A stretch of DNA of 48,868 nt from Mucilaginibacter sp. Lineage in GTDB: Bacteria; Bacteroidota; Bacteroidia; Sphingobacteriales; Sphingobacteriaceae. The position numbers were made by a program, and so were the translations under genes. Position 1 is the first letter of the stretch. Each line of letters begins with the position of its first letter. The DNA is taken from assembly GCA_028288085.1 (NCBI GenBank), contig JAQBOK010000328.1, forward strand, positions 1 through 48,868. The letters are read 5' to 3'. The notes beneath the pieces are model-generated. The model was not told the origin of the DNA. It made no database searches and saw only the letters and a program-made list of their open reading frames with translations. This document shows positions 34,938 to 44,412 of this stretch, one piece after another.

Positions 34938-35150
34938 CTATTTTTCTTCCAGTGAACTGTAATAATCCGGTTCTGATGAATGGTCTTGTCTTGGTGTGAT
35001 ATGCCTGTCAGTAATTATCGCTTGACTATCAGAGGGGTTGGCCACTTCAACCATTTTTAATAAGCTGCGGATAAACGACAGGTCAAATTTATGCCTGTTC
35101 AGCTTAATTAGGTATTCGCTTTCAGTAATCTCCAGAATTGAATTGGTCAT
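34938..35150 (-). CDS. small hypothetical protein (70 aa)
   Basis: A 70-codon frame starts with ATG at 35150 (MTNSILEITESEYLIKLNRHKFDLSFIRSLLKMVE) and ends in a polar, acidic tail (SSEPDYYSSLEEK). The N-terminal half could form a compact alpha-beta fold, and the composition is protein-like. An inverted repeat with 10-base arms lies directly upstream (35157-35201), where an autoregulatory site would be expected. That layout recalls small DNA-binding antitoxin-like proteins, but no toxin gene is adjacent. I do not recognise the family; it fills otherwise empty space. Confidence 0.5.
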   Translation of the reverse strand: MTNSILEITESEYLIKLNRHKFDLSFIRSLLKMVEVANPSDSQAIITDRHITPRQDHSSEPDYYSSLEEK

Positions 35151-35156
35151 AACTAT

Positions 35157-35201
35157 AGTATTAGATGTTGAACTATAAAATTAAAAGAAATATCTAATAC
35201 T
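35157..35201. repeat. inverted repeat AGTATTAGAT ... ATCTAATACT
   Basis: Perfect 10-base arms (35157-35166, 35192-35201) lie seven bases upstream of the small gene's ATG. The core TATTAGAT/ATCTAATA is shared with the element at 17651-17684. It may be an operator or a repeat. Confidence 0.5.
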
Positions 35202-35279
35202 AAGGTTTTGAGGAGTTTATGCTTTTGTTAACAAATTGTAAAGTGGTAGAGATTCAATGCAGAATCTCCACCAGTATTA

Positions 35280-37001
35280 CTATTCAAACCAGGCCATCAC
35301 AATTTCTTTTGCCGGCATCGTAATATCCAGTTTTAATTTTTTACGCATACCGCCCAGATCATTAAATACTTTGTTAGGATTGGCAGCTTTTAGTTCCTCA
35401 ATTGTATTAAAGCCCATTTTATTAAGCACAGGCACCCATTCTGCCGGTACACCTATCTTTATAAAATCATCAGCAGTAACAACTTTGGCCTTTCTTTCCG
35501 GACGCATTTGAGGGAAAAACAATACTTCCTGTATCGTATGCTGATTGGTCATCAGCATTACCAGTCGGTCTATACCGATGCCTAAACCCGACGTAGGCGG
35601 CATGCCATATTCCAATGCACGTAAAAAGTCATCATCCATAGCCATAGCTTCCTCGTCTCCACGGCCCGCCAGTACCAATTGTTCTTCCAGGCGTTGGCGC
35701 TGGTCAATGGGGTCATTTAATTCAGAATAAGCATTAGCAATTTCTTTACCATTCACAAATAGTTCGAAACGCTCCACCAGTCCTTCTTTGCTGCGATGCT
35801 TTTTGGCCAGCGGCGTCATTTCAATAGGGTAATCAGTAATATAAGTGGGCTGTATCAGGTTGGCTTCCACCTTGGCGCTAAATATCTCATCAATCAGCTT
35901 GCCTTTACCCATGGTATTATCTATTTCAATAGCCAAATCAGTGCAGGTTTTGCGCAAAGCGGTTTCATCCATTGCAGATACATCTATGCCTGTATATTTC
36001 AGGATAGAATCATACATCGACAGTTTTTCGTAGGGACCCTCAAAATTGATCTCATTTTCACCAACTTGCACTACGGGGATGCCGTGCACGGCCCTTGTTA
36101 CATGCTCCAGGCATGCTTCAACCATCGCCATCATCCATATATAATCTTTGTAGGCTACATATATTTCTACCGAAGTGAACTCCGGGTTATGTGTACGGTC
36201 CATACCCTCATTACGGAACATTTTACCGAATTCATAAACACCATCAAACCCAGCTACGATTAGTCGCTTTAAATACAATTCATTGGCTATACGCAGATAA
36301 AGCTGCATATCCAATGTATTATGGTGCGTGGTGAATGGCCTTGCAGCCGCTCCGCCATGTACAGGCTGCAAAATAGGGGTTTCTACTTCCATCCAACCTT
36401 CTGTATTAAAGTAATCGCGCATAGAACTGATCACTTTTGAGCGATTGATAAAAATCTGTTTGAACTCCGGGTTTACTGTCAGGTCAACATAACGCTGGCG
36501 GTAACGCATTTCCGGATCGGTAAAGGCGTCATGTATATTCCCTTCGTCGTCTCTTCTTACAACAGGCAAAGGTTTCAGCGACTTGGATAAAATACTCATT
36601 TCCTGTACGTGGACAGATATCTCACCAGTTTGCGTCAAAAAAACATAACCCTTTACGCCTACATAATCCCCCAGGTCAAGCAGTTTTTTGAACACGGTGT
36701 TATAAAGCGTTTTATCCTCACCAGGACAAATATCATCGCGCTTTAAATAAATCTGTACGCGCCCGGTTGAATCCTGCAATTCAGCAAAAGATGCGCTGCC
36801 CATTATTCGGCGCGACATGATGCGACCAGCCAATACAACGTGCTTGTAGGTATCGGGGTTGCTTTCAAAATTGTCTTTTATATCTTGTGCAAAAGCGGTA
36901 ACATCAAATGCTTCGGCGGGGTATGGGTTGATACCTAAGTCGCGTAGTTGCTGTAAAGATTCACGGCGTAAAATTTCCTGTTCGGATAGGGCAATACTCA
37001 T
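35280..37001 (-). CDS. lysS: lysyl-tRNA synthetase, class II
   Basis: This 573-residue class II aminoacyl-tRNA synthetase charges tRNA-Lys. The N-terminal OB-fold anticodon-binding domain ([37 protein letters not shown]) is followed by the catalytic core: motif 2 ([23 protein letters not shown]) and motif 3 ([19 protein letters not shown]). After ~residue 505 comes a ~65-residue extension ([41 protein letters not shown]), a helix-hairpin-helix-like tail usual in Bacteroidota LysS and absent from E. coli. The start ATG at 37001 lies 17 bases after a TATTTTTG -7-like box. Confidence 0.97.
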   Translation of the reverse strand: MSIALSEQEILRRESLQQLRDLGINPYPAEAFDVTAFAQDIKDNFESNPDTYKHVVLAGRIMSRRIMGSASFAELQDSTGRVQIYLKRDDICPGEDKTLYNTVFKKLLDLGDYVGVKGYVFLTQTGEISVHVQEMSILSKSLKPLPVVRRDDEGNIHDAFTDPEMRYRQRYVDLTVNPEFKQIFINRSKVISSMRDYFNTEGWMEVETPILQPVHGGAAARPFTTHHNTLDMQLYLRIANELYLKRLIVAGFDGVYEFGKMFRNEGMDRTHNPEFTSVEIYVAYKDYIWMMAMVEACLEHVTRAVHGIPVVQVGENEINFEGPYEKLSMYDSILKYTGIDVSAMDETALRKTCTDLAIEIDNTMGKGKLIDEIFSAKVEANLIQPTYITDYPIEMTPLAKKHRSKEGLVERFELFVNGKEIANAYSELNDPIDQRQRLEEQLVLAGRGDEEAMAMDDDFLRALEYGMPPTSGLGIGIDRLVMLMTNQHTIQEVLFFPQMRPERKAKVVTADDFIKIGVPAEWVPVLNKMGFNTIEELKAANPNKVFNDLGGMRKKLKLDITMPAKEIVMAWFE

Positions 37002-37018
37002 AGCTTTTATTAAGGTTG

Positions 37019-37026
37019 CAAAAATA
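37019..37026 (-). promoter_or_regulatory. possible -7 box of lysS
   Basis: Minus-strand TATTTTTG matches TAnnTTTG, ending 17 bases before the lysS ATG. No -33 TTTG stands at 19 bases. The rest of 37027-37170 shows nothing recognisable. Confidence 0.35.
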
Positions 37027-37170
37027 GCTTTTTTTTAGATTTGAGACGTGGAATTTCAGATATGAGATAGAATTTAGGAGGAAAGCTGCAAACTTTCATA
37101 ATCCAGACGGCATTAATCCGCATACAACATTCCGGCTAATGGCTTAGTTAAATGACCATCACCTTTTTTA

Positions 37171-38715
37171 TCATTTTCGCAATTCCCTTTTCAGTATTTT
37201 ACCTGTCGCGCTCATTGGTAAAGCAGGTATAAACTCGATATGGCGGGGATATTTATACGAAGATATGCGTTCCTTTGTCCATGCTATTAAGTCTGTTTCT
37301 GAAACGAAATGACCTTCTTTCAACACTACGAAGGCTTTTACATCTTCGCCCATTTCTTCATGTGGAATACCTATAACGGCAATCAGAGATACCGCTTCAT
37401 GTTTTATCATCAGTTCTTCTACCTCGCGGGGGTATATTTTTAAGCCGCCACGAATAATCATATCTTTAGTTCTATCTACAATAAAGTAAAAACCATCCTC
37501 ATCCTTTACAGCAATATCGCCAGAATGCATCCAGCCATTTTGCAAAACTTTTTCCGTTTCCTCAGGTTTTTTATAATAACCCTTCATCACATTGTGCCCT
37601 CTGTAAAGCAATTCTCCTTTTTCACCAACAGGTACTTCTGCTCCTTCAACATCCACCAATTTAACTTCGACACCCCAAAATGGTTTGCCTATAGAACCTG
37701 GTTTCCTTAGAGTTTTCAATTGGTTAAAAGTTACTACCGGCGAACCCTCCGACATTCCATAGCCTTCAATAATTGGCACATTAAAACGCCTTTCAAAATC
37801 CTCCAGCACTTTTACAGGCAAGGATGCGCCACCAGAACAGCATATTTTTAAGTTTTTAGCAATACTTTCATAGTCAAATTTGGAGTTAGTATAATTCAAT
37901 AAACCCCAATACATGGTTGGTACGCCTGCAAAAAGGGTCACTTTGTGTTTTTGCATCATATCAAACACCGTTTCAGCATCAAAACGGGTGAGCAGAATAT
38001 TAGAGCGGCCTTTGTAAATACCTGCATTCATCATAACGGTCATTCCAAAAATATGGAATAGGGGTAAAACAATAAGTCCAACATCATCTGTATCGCAATT
38101 CATTAAATCACATATCATAGTAGCATTGAGCAACAAGTTTGAATGTGTCAATTCCGCACCTTTCGGCTGGCCAGTTGTACCCGATGTGTAAATTATTACA
38201 CAGGTATCTTCGGCGTTGCTCTGATAAGTTTCAAATAGAGGCGATTGCCTTTCCATAAGATCGCTCAAAGTCCGCGTTCCGTCTATGTTGGAAGGCATTC
38301 CGGGTACAGGCATAATCATAAAAAAGTACCTGCATTCTTGCACAGCACTGAAAGCTGCATACCCGATTTCACCTAATGGAAAATCAGGCGTCCCTGTAAA
38401 GCAGAAATATGCTTTTGCATCACTATCTTTCAGATGATATTCAATTTCATCTTTTTTTAGCAAGCAATTAAGCGGCACAACCACCGCACCTATTTTAAGA
38501 ATACCAAAATATATAATGGGAAAGTATGGCAAATTGAAACAACTTAGAGCCACCTTATCACCTGCCTTAATTCCCGTGGCTTTTAAGCCATTAGCAACCT
38601 GATTGGCCGCATCATTGATTTGAGCATAGGAAAGGGTAATATCCATAAAAGTAAAGGCAGCTTTTGCTGAATACCTTTTTGCACTGTCTTCCAGGATAAC
38701 TGATAGATTGAGCAT
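37171..38715 (-). CDS. AMP-forming long-chain fatty acid-CoA ligase-like enzyme
   Basis: This 514-residue adenylate-forming enzyme has the P-loop-like motif YTSGTTGQPKGAELTHSN (~175-192), the adenylate-binding EGYGMSEGSPVVTFN, the hinge motif with D-R-T-K-D (YFIVDRTKDMIIRGGLKIYPREVEE) and the catalytic lysine near the end (PMSATGKILKREL). It activates a carboxylic acid as acyl-AMP, then transfers it to CoA. Length fits medium/long-chain acyl-CoA ligases; chain specificity cannot be read off. It is divergent from an SDR gene, and a second, larger acyl-CoA ligase lies 1 kb away. Confidence 0.92.
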   Translation of the reverse strand: MLNLSVILEDSAKRYSAKAAFTFMDITLSYAQINDAANQVANGLKATGIKAGDKVALSCFNLPYFPIIYFGILKIGAVVVPLNCLLKKDEIEYHLKDSDAKAYFCFTGTPDFPLGEIGYAAFSAVQECRYFFMIMPVPGMPSNIDGTRTLSDLMERQSPLFETYQSNAEDTCVIIYTSGTTGQPKGAELTHSNLLLNATMICDLMNCDTDDVGLIVLPLFHIFGMTVMMNAGIYKGRSNILLTRFDAETVFDMMQKHKVTLFAGVPTMYWGLLNYTNSKFDYESIAKNLKICCSGGASLPVKVLEDFERRFNVPIIEGYGMSEGSPVVTFNQLKTLRKPGSIGKPFWGVEVKLVDVEGAEVPVGEKGELLYRGHNVMKGYYKKPEETEKVLQNGWMHSGDIAVKDEDGFYFIVDRTKDMIIRGGLKIYPREVEELMIKHEAVSLIAVIGIPHEEMGEDVKAFVVLKEGHFVSETDLIAWTKERISSYKYPRHIEFIPALPMSATGKILKRELRK

Positions 38716-38893
38716 AGTTTAATATAATTAAAGGCTATTATATTGGCTTTCCGGCATCCTTGTTTTGCTGTATGGCTACAAAAATGCTTGTATATCAAAT
38801 ATATATAAAATTTGGTTTTTTGGGAATATAGATTAAGATATAAACATACTTTGGATTGGGAATTTGTAAACTTGCAAAACATACTGCCAAAAT

Positions 38894-39622
38894 ATGAAAA
38901 CAGCATTAGTTACGGGCGCCAATAAAAGTATTGGTTTTGAGATAGTAAAACAGTTATTGGATTTAGGTTACTATGTTTTTTTAGGAAGCCGGGATTTGGA
39001 AAAAGGAGCAGAGGCCGTTGCACGGTTAAAGTCAGATAAGGTTGAAGTTATACAAATTGATGTAAGTGATGCCGCATCCGTTATGGCAGCAAGAACGGTT
39101 ATCGGGCAAAAAACTGATTCTCTGGACGCGCTCGTTAATAATGCCGGTGTAAGTGGCGGGTTTCCGCAAAGCCCAACCACATTAGATACCGAAGTTATAC
39201 GGAATGTTTTTGAAACCAATTTTTTTGGAACGATAAACGTAACAATGGCTTTTCTTGATCTGCTTAAAAAGTCTGATGCCCCCAGGATCGTTAATGTAAC
39301 ATCGGGACTGGCATCACTCACTTTGCATAATGATCCGTCATGGAAATATTACAACTTTAAGGGCGGCGCCTACGGGCCATCAAAAACTGCTTTGAATGCT
39401 TATACAATAGCTTTAGCATTTGAGTTAAAAGATAGTCCTTTCAAGATAAATGTCGTCGATCCGGGCTTTACAGCTACGGATTTTAATAACTATAGGGGTA
39501 CAGGAAGTGTGCCAGCCGCTGCAGCCCGAATTGTTAAGTATGCAACGGTTGATGAGAACGGGCTAAGCGGTCAGTATTTTAGTGACGATAATAACCCGGA
39601 AGCAGGGGTGAGCCCGTGGTAG
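38894..39622 (+). CDS. short-chain dehydrogenase/reductase (SDR)
   Basis: This 242-residue NAD(P)-dependent reductase has the cofactor motif TGANKSIGFEI (TGxxxxIG), NNAGVSGG, a catalytic serine in VNVTSGLASL, and the Y-x3-K pair in YGPSKTALNAYTIAL. The segment PFKINVVDPGFTATDFNNYRG is the usual post-active-site loop. It resembles classical SDRs of the carbonyl-reductase-like branch. The substrate is unknown. It lies between two acyl-CoA ligase genes but on the opposite strand, so a shared pathway is only suggestive. It is convergent with the larger ligase. Confidence 0.92.
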   Translation: MKTALVTGANKSIGFEIVKQLLDLGYYVFLGSRDLEKGAEAVARLKSDKVEVIQIDVSDAASVMAARTVIGQKTDSLDALVNNAGVSGGFPQSPTTLDTEVIRNVFETNFFGTINVTMAFLDLLKKSDAPRIVNVTSGLASLTLHNDPSWKYYNFKGGAYGPSKTALNAYTIALAFELKDSPFKINVVDPGFTATDFNNYRGTGSVPAAAARIVKYATVDENGLSGQYFSDDNNPEAGVSPW

Positions 39623-39704
39623 AACTAAGTTTAGGTACAGTGTATTTTTAAACTATATGGAGAAACCATTCGCTTGAGGACTCGTTCAATTTCTGTAATT
39701 TAAA

Positions 39705-41618
39705 TTAATCCGCCTCTGTTTCCTGCAAATACATTTCATCAATAACACCAGCATATTTCTTCTCAATTACCTTGCGTTTGGCTTTCATAGTAGGAGTGAT
39801 CTCACCCTCGTCCATGCTGAAAGGGTTGCGCTTTACCTTGAAGTTTTTGATCCGCTCAAACTTGGCCAGCTCGTTTGAGAGGCGTTTAATATCCTGTGCT
39901 ATCCAGTCAACAATCTCCTTATCGTCAATAAACAGATCAGGTTTTTCGAAGAATTTATCATCCAAATTAAATGTTTCCTGCAAATGTTCTCTGGAGGGTA
40001 CAACAATGGCGGTAATGTATTCCCTTTTATCGCCCACTAAAAATAGCTGCTCTATTTTTGGACTTTTTAAGTAGGTATTTTCAACTGGGGTAGGGTATAC
40101 ATTTTTGCCATAGGCATTTACCAGCATGTTTTTCAGGCGATCGGTAATTTGTAGATTGCCTTTATAAAAGCGCCCTATATCGCCGGTATGGAACCAGCCA
40201 TCCGGGTCAATAACCGTTGCCGTTTCTTCTGGCTTATTCCAATAGCCCTTCATTACGCAATGGCCGCGCACAATAATCTCGCCTTCTTCCGATTGATAAT
40301 TCACGTTAAAATTATTGTGTGTTTGTATGGTATACATATGTTTGGTATCCACATTTTGTATAGCCACCTCAATACGCGGAATAATGCGGCCAACCGTTCC
40401 ATAGATCACCCTATCAATTTCAGTAACAGCCATTACCGGCGAAGTTTCTGTTAAACCAAAGCCCTCTAACACCTTGATACCCAAATCGCCAAAAAACTCG
40501 CCAATGTTTTTTGGCAGAGCCCCCCCTCCCGATATCAGGAATTTTAAGCGCCCTCCTGTTTTTTCTTTTATCTTGCTGAAAACCAATTTTTCGGCAATTT
40601 TATGCTGACTGCTTAGTATAAAGCCTGGCTTCTTCCCTTCCTCAGCAATATGACGGTATTTACGGCCAATTTCAAGAGCCCATAGAAAAATTTTAGTTTT
40701 GGCCCCCCCGGCAGATGTGCCGTTTTTCATGGCCTTATCGTGAATACGCTCCAATAACCGCGGAACGCAACACATAATAGTCGGCTTTATTTCGGCCATG
40801 TTTTTGGCCAGTAATTCCAGGCTCTGCGCAAAAGCAATGGCACATCCGGCAAAAAGACAGATATGGTAAGTGCCGGTGCGTTCGAAAATATGCGACAATG
40901 GTAAAAAGGACAGAAATGTATCCGTTTTTTCTAATATCAATATTTGTTCTAAACTCGCACGTGTATTTTCAGTTAAGTTGTGATGCGTTAGCATTACACC
41001 TTTGGGGATACCTGTAGTACCTGATGTATAGATCAAACAGGAAAGATCAGATGGCAAAATAGCTTCGCGGGCAGCATTTATGGCCGACTTGTAGTTTTCT
41101 ACCAGGTTTTTGCCTTCGGCTATCAATTCCTTAAAGCCAATCACACCTGCGTTAAGGTTTACTTTTTCGGTATGCTTTTCAAAATCTTCAAACGCCGGGA
41201 TAATACGTGTAAGCGCCGGGCAATTATTAGCGATCTTAACAATCTTCCGTAATAAAAAAGGATTACCCACCAATATGGTTTTTGCACCGGAATCATTTAG
41301 TATATACTCTATTTCACTTTCAGAAAGTGTGGGATATATAGAAGTGTTAACCGCGCCTACCTGTTGCAGGGCCTGGTCATAATAAACATAATCCGGGCCG
41401 TTTTCAATGATCAAAGCCAAACGGTCTCCCTTCATGATACCAATATCCAGAAACCAGGCCGATATAGCATCAGCCTTATCAAGTGTTTCCCGGTAGGTAA
41501 TTTCTACCCATTCATCTTTTACCTTGTGGATGAGAAAAGTATGGGTATCAGGGTGAATATTTGCTACAACATTACGTATTAGGTTGGGTACGGTTGATCG
41601 CTCAGCTATAGTGCTCAT
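39705..41618 (-). CDS. long-chain acyl-CoA synthetase (FadD15/ACSL type)
   Basis: This 637-residue adenylate-forming enzyme belongs to the longer ACSL-like class. Key blocks are YTSGTTGIPKGVMLTHHNLTENTRA, LSFLPLSHIFERTGTYH, EGFGLTETSPVMAVTEID, WFHTGDIGRF and the hinge ITDRLKNMLVNAYGKNVYPTPVENTYLKSP. The catalytic lysine is in the C-terminal EITPTMKAKRKVIEKKY. It converts long-chain fatty acids to acyl-CoA at the membrane for beta-oxidation or lipid synthesis. It lies downstream of iscA on the same strand after 107 bases, so linkage to the isc operon is unclear. Confidence 0.94.
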   Translation of the reverse strand: MSTIAERSTVPNLIRNVVANIHPDTHTFLIHKVKDEWVEITYRETLDKADAISAWFLDIGIMKGDRLALIIENGPDYVYYDQALQQVGAVNTSIYPTLSESEIEYILNDSGAKTILVGNPFLLRKIVKIANNCPALTRIIPAFEDFEKHTEKVNLNAGVIGFKELIAEGKNLVENYKSAINAAREAILPSDLSCLIYTSGTTGIPKGVMLTHHNLTENTRASLEQILILEKTDTFLSFLPLSHIFERTGTYHICLFAGCAIAFAQSLELLAKNMAEIKPTIMCCVPRLLERIHDKAMKNGTSAGGAKTKIFLWALEIGRKYRHIAEEGKKPGFILSSQHKIAEKLVFSKIKEKTGGRLKFLISGGGALPKNIGEFFGDLGIKVLEGFGLTETSPVMAVTEIDRVIYGTVGRIIPRIEVAIQNVDTKHMYTIQTHNNFNVNYQSEEGEIIVRGHCVMKGYWNKPEETATVIDPDGWFHTGDIGRFYKGNLQITDRLKNMLVNAYGKNVYPTPVENTYLKSPKIEQLFLVGDKREYITAIVVPSREHLQETFNLDDKFFEKPDLFIDDKEIVDWIAQDIKRLSNELAKFERIKNFKVKRNPFSMDEGEITPTMKAKRKVIEKKYAGVIDEMYLQETEAD

Positions 41619-41725
41619 TAAGAATAATTAGGTTACGTGGGGATTACGCCGATAAATATAGTGATTAGGCTGATTTATTCAAATCATCGGTGGAATCAAA
41701 ATTAATCAGCAGGATCAAAAAATAA

Positions 41726-42052
41726 TTATACAGAGAAACTCTCGCCGCAACCGCAGGTACGGGTTGCATTCGGATTGTGGAAGTTAAATCCTTTGCCATT
41801 TAATCCGTCAGAAAAATCAAGTTCTGTTCCGGCAAGGTAAAGAAACGATTTCATATCAAGGGCCAGACGGATACCCCTGTCTTCGAAAAACTGGTCGCCT
41901 TTTTTTATCTCGTTATCAAAATCAAGATTATATGACAAGCCGGAACATCCGCCCCCCTGTACCGAAACACGCAGGAAATAAGAGCCATCAAGGCTCGCAT
42001 CCTGCATCAGATGATCTATTTTGCTTTTTGCTTTATCAGTTATAGTTACCAT
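41726..42052 (-). CDS. iscA: A-type iron-sulfur carrier (IscA/HesB family)
   Basis: This 108-residue protein is an A-type Fe-S scaffold/carrier. The three conserved cysteines are C36 (GGGCSGLSYNLDF), C100 and C102 (CGCGESFSV). The N-terminal VTITDKAKSKIDHLMQDA is typical of the HesB fold. It delivers clusters made by IscS and IscU to target proteins. It is the third gene of iscS-iscU-iscA, separated from iscU by a 130-base gap containing a long inverted repeat. The gene symbol rests on synteny; SufA or ErpA type is not excluded. Confidence 0.9.
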   Translation of the reverse strand: MVTITDKAKSKIDHLMQDASLDGSYFLRVSVQGGGCSGLSYNLDFDNEIKKGDQFFEDRGIRLALDMKSFLYLAGTELDFSDGLNGKGFNFHNPNATRTCGCGESFSV

Positions 42053-42125
42053 TTTGTGTAGTAATTGGTATCAAGCAACACGTATCAAGATTCAATTAAT
42101 CTTAATTATCATATTACCCTTCAAC

Positions 42126-42184
42126 AATTAAATATTTCGCATTTGGTATCTGGTTACTTGATACCAAATGCGAAATATTTAATT
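42126..42184. repeat. perfect 25-base inverted repeat between iscU and iscA
   Basis: The arm at 42126-42150 starts AATTAAATATTTCGCATTTG and ends GTATC. It is perfectly complementary to the arm at 42160-42184, around the 9-base loop TGGTTACTT. The right arm overlaps the iscU stop codon (42183-42185). The phrase GGTATCAAG or a close relative recurs at 42067-42075 and 42082-42089 in the same gap. In iscSUA mRNA this would fold into a very stable hairpin just after iscU. Confidence 0.93.
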
Positions 42185-42596
42185 AATGATGTACTTTTTC
42201 GCTTTCAATTGGCGCTAAGCCATTTTTTACACGAAAATCATTAATTGCTGCTTTTATAGCATCTTCTGCTAATACCGAGCAGTGAATTTTTACCGGTGGC
42301 AGAGCTAATTCCTCAACAATATCCATGTTGTCAATTTTCATGGCATCGTCAATGGTTTTGCCTTTAAGCCATTCGGTAGCCAATGATGATGAAGCAATAG
42401 CCGAACCGCAGCCAAATGTTTTAAATTTAGCATCAGTAATAATATTGTTATCATCAACCTGTATCTGCAAACGCATTACATCGCCGCACTCAGGAGCGCC
42501 AACCAAACCGGTTCCAACTTTGCTGCTACTTTTATCCAAAGTGCCCACATTGCGGGGGTTGGTGTAGTGATCAATTACTTTATCTGAATAAGCCAT
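42183..42596 (-). CDS. iscU: iron-sulfur cluster scaffold protein IscU
   Basis: This 137-residue scaffold on which [2Fe-2S] clusters are built keeps all three cysteines (C37 in APECGDVM, one in FKTFGCGSAIASSSLATEW, one in KIHCSVLAEDAI) and the aspartate D39 needed for cluster release. The chaperone-recognition motif LPPVKIHC is an LPPVK, the HscA/Hsc66-binding signature. The opening YSDKVIDHYTNPRNVG is standard. It follows iscS by 82 bases. Confidence 0.97.
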   Translation of the reverse strand: MAYSDKVIDHYTNPRNVGTLDKSSSKVGTGLVGAPECGDVMRLQIQVDDNNIITDAKFKTFGCGSAIASSSLATEWLKGKTIDDAMKIDNMDIVEELALPPVKIHCSVLAEDAIKAAINDFRVKNGLAPIESEKVHH

Positions 42597-42678
42597 AGCT
42601 CTATGTTTTTAATATTAATTATAATTTCTATACTCTGATTTTAAAACCCGAAATCGAAAATTCGAATTCCAAAATTTA

Positions 42679-43890
42679 TTAATGTTCTGCCCACTCTATT
42701 GAGTCCAGGTCGATGCCCTCTTTGAACATTTCCCAAAGCGGCGAAAGGTCGCGTAAATGAGTAACTGATTTTTTAGTTACTTCAATGGCATAATCCACTT
42801 CTTCTTCGGTGGTAAATCTGCCCAATCCAAAACGGATGGATGAATGTGCAAGATCATCTGACAGGCCTAAACTCTTTAATACGTATGATGGTTCCAGCGA
42901 AGCTGATGTACAAGCCGAGCCCGACGATACAGCCAAATCCTTCATTGCCATCATTAAACCTTCTCCTTCTACGTATTTGAAAGATATATTGGCTACATGA
43001 GGCAAACGGTGTTCCACATTTCCATTCACATAACTTTCTTCCAGTTGCAAAAGTGAAGTTTGCAGTTTGTCGCGCAAAGCAGATAAACGTTTTGCTTCAC
43101 CTTCCATTTCCTGCATACATAATTCGCAAGCCTTACCAAAACCTACAATCCCCGGAACGTTTAATGTGCCTGAACGCATGCCGCGTTCGTGGCCACCACC
43201 ATCCATCTGGGCTGTAACTTTAACTCTTGGTCCTTTGCGGCGGACGTATAAAGCGCCAACACCCTTAGGGCCATATATTTTATGTGCTGTAAAAGCCAGC
43301 AGGTCAATGCCATCAGCAATTACATCAACCGGTATTTTACCAACCGCCTGCGTAGCATCTGTCATAAACAAAGCACCATATTTGTGCGCAATTGCTGCAA
43401 TTTCTTTTATCGGTTGTATAACACCAATCTCATTATTGCCATACATAACCGATACAAGAATGGTTTCGCTGGTCATTGCGGCTTCCAGTTCTTGCAAGTT
43501 AACCAAGCCATCAGCCTGTACTGGCAAATAAGTAACTCTGCCGCCTAGTTTTTCAACGTGATTGCAGGTATCAAGCACAGCTTTGTGCTCAGTAGTAGTG
43601 GTAATTATATGATTGCCTTTGTCTTTGTACATTTCAAAAACACCCTTGATAGCCAGGTTATCGGCTTCAGTAGCGCCCGATGTGAAAATGATCTCTTTCT
43701 CATTGGCCCCAATTATTTTTGCAACTTGCTCACGCGCATAATCAACGGCTTCTTCAGCCACCCAACCAAATGCATGGTTACGGCTTGCCGCATTGCCAAA
43801 TTTTTGGTTAAAGTAAGGTAACATTGCTTCAAGCACCCGTGGATCCATAGGTGTGGTCGCATTATTATCCAGGTATATTGGGAGATTCAT
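42679..43890 (-). CDS. iscS: cysteine desulfurase IscS
   Basis: This 403-residue PLP enzyme takes sulfur from cysteine for Fe-S clusters and thio-cofactors. Visible features are the opening [26 protein letters not shown] lysine in [22 protein letters not shown]-contact [12 protein letters not shown], and the active-site cysteine on its flexible loop ([21 protein letters not shown]). The long loop and length fit the IscS/NifS group I rather than SufS. It heads the iscSUA operon. A TATCTTTG -7-like box (43912-43919, minus strand) lies 21 bases upstream. No iscR is present. Confidence 0.96.
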   Translation of the reverse strand: MNLPIYLDNNATTPMDPRVLEAMLPYFNQKFGNAASRNHAFGWVAEEAVDYAREQVAKIIGANEKEIIFTSGATEADNLAIKGVFEMYKDKGNHIITTTTEHKAVLDTCNHVEKLGGRVTYLPVQADGLVNLQELEAAMTSETILVSVMYGNNEIGVIQPIKEIAAIAHKYGALFMTDATQAVGKIPVDVIADGIDLLAFTAHKIYGPKGVGALYVRRKGPRVKVTAQMDGGGHERGMRSGTLNVPGIVGFGKACELCMQEMEGEAKRLSALRDKLQTSLLQLEESYVNGNVEHRLPHVANISFKYVEGEGLMMAMKDLAVSSGSACTSASLEPSYVLKSLGLSDDLAHSSIRFGLGRFTTEEEVDYAIEVTKKSVTHLRDLSPLWEMFKEGIDLDSIEWAEH

Positions 43891-43911
43891 ATCTTAAATT
43901 TAATAACTACA

Positions 43912-43919
43912 CAAAGATA
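43912..43919 (-). promoter_or_regulatory. possible -7 box of iscSUA
   Basis: Minus-strand TATCTTTG fits TAnnTTTG and ends 21 bases before the iscS ATG. No TTTG at 19-base spacing is seen, so support is partial. Confidence 0.35.
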
Positions 43920-43995
43920 AGTAAAGTTTTTATTTAAAATCATTCAAAACAAGGCGGAATAATCAGATAAAGGTAATTATTTACAATATTTGGAC

Positions 43996-44409
43996 ATGGA
44001 AAAGATAGAACATATTGGTATTGCCGTAAAGGATATAGTGAGTGCTGGGAAATTATACGAAAAGCTGTTGGATACAGTAATTTACAAAATTGAAAATGTT
44101 GATTCAGAGTGTGTTAAGACGGCATTTTTGCAATCTGGCCCCAATAAAATCGAGTTGCTTGAAGCGACTGCAAACGATAGCCCTATTACTCGATTTATTG
44201 AAAAAAGAGGAGAGGGTATACACCATATTGCCTTTGATGTAGAGGACATTGAAGCCGAAATGCAAAGGCTAAAACAGGAGGGTTTTGTTTTTTTAAGTGA
44301 TAAACCCAAACCTGGCGCTGATAATAAACTGGTTTGTTTTATTCATCCTAAAAGCACCAATGGGGTTTTGATAGAGTTGTGCCAAACAAGAAAAGATATG
44401 CCGATGTAG
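43996..44409 (+). CDS. mce: methylmalonyl-CoA epimerase
   Basis: About 137 residues from the ATG at 43996; the frame can be opened two codons earlier at a TTG. This VOC-fold metalloenzyme interconverts the 2R and 2S forms of methylmalonyl-CoA, feeding propionate/succinate exchange. Family marks are EHIGIAVKDIVSAGKLYEKLL, IELLEATANDSPITRFIEKRGEGIHHIAFDVEDIEAEM and the C-terminal GVLIELCQ. The metal ligands (the H of EHIGIA, H of IHHIAF, E of LIELC) are present. No mutase subunit is nearby. Confidence 0.93.
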   Translation: MEKIEHIGIAVKDIVSAGKLYEKLLDTVIYKIENVDSECVKTAFLQSGPNKIELLEATANDSPITRFIEKRGEGIHHIAFDVEDIEAEMQRLKQEGFVFLSDKPKPGADNKLVCFIHPKSTNGVLIELCQTRKDMPM

Positions 44410-44412
44410 CAC

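Noticed and set aside
35796..36263. 155-codon plus-strand ORF within lysS
   Set aside because: It is antisense to a conserved part of LysS and has a shadow-like composition.
43067..43531. 154-codon plus-strand ORF within iscS
   Set aside because: It is antisense to the PLP-binding core of IscS. Length alone is not evidence in this reading frame.
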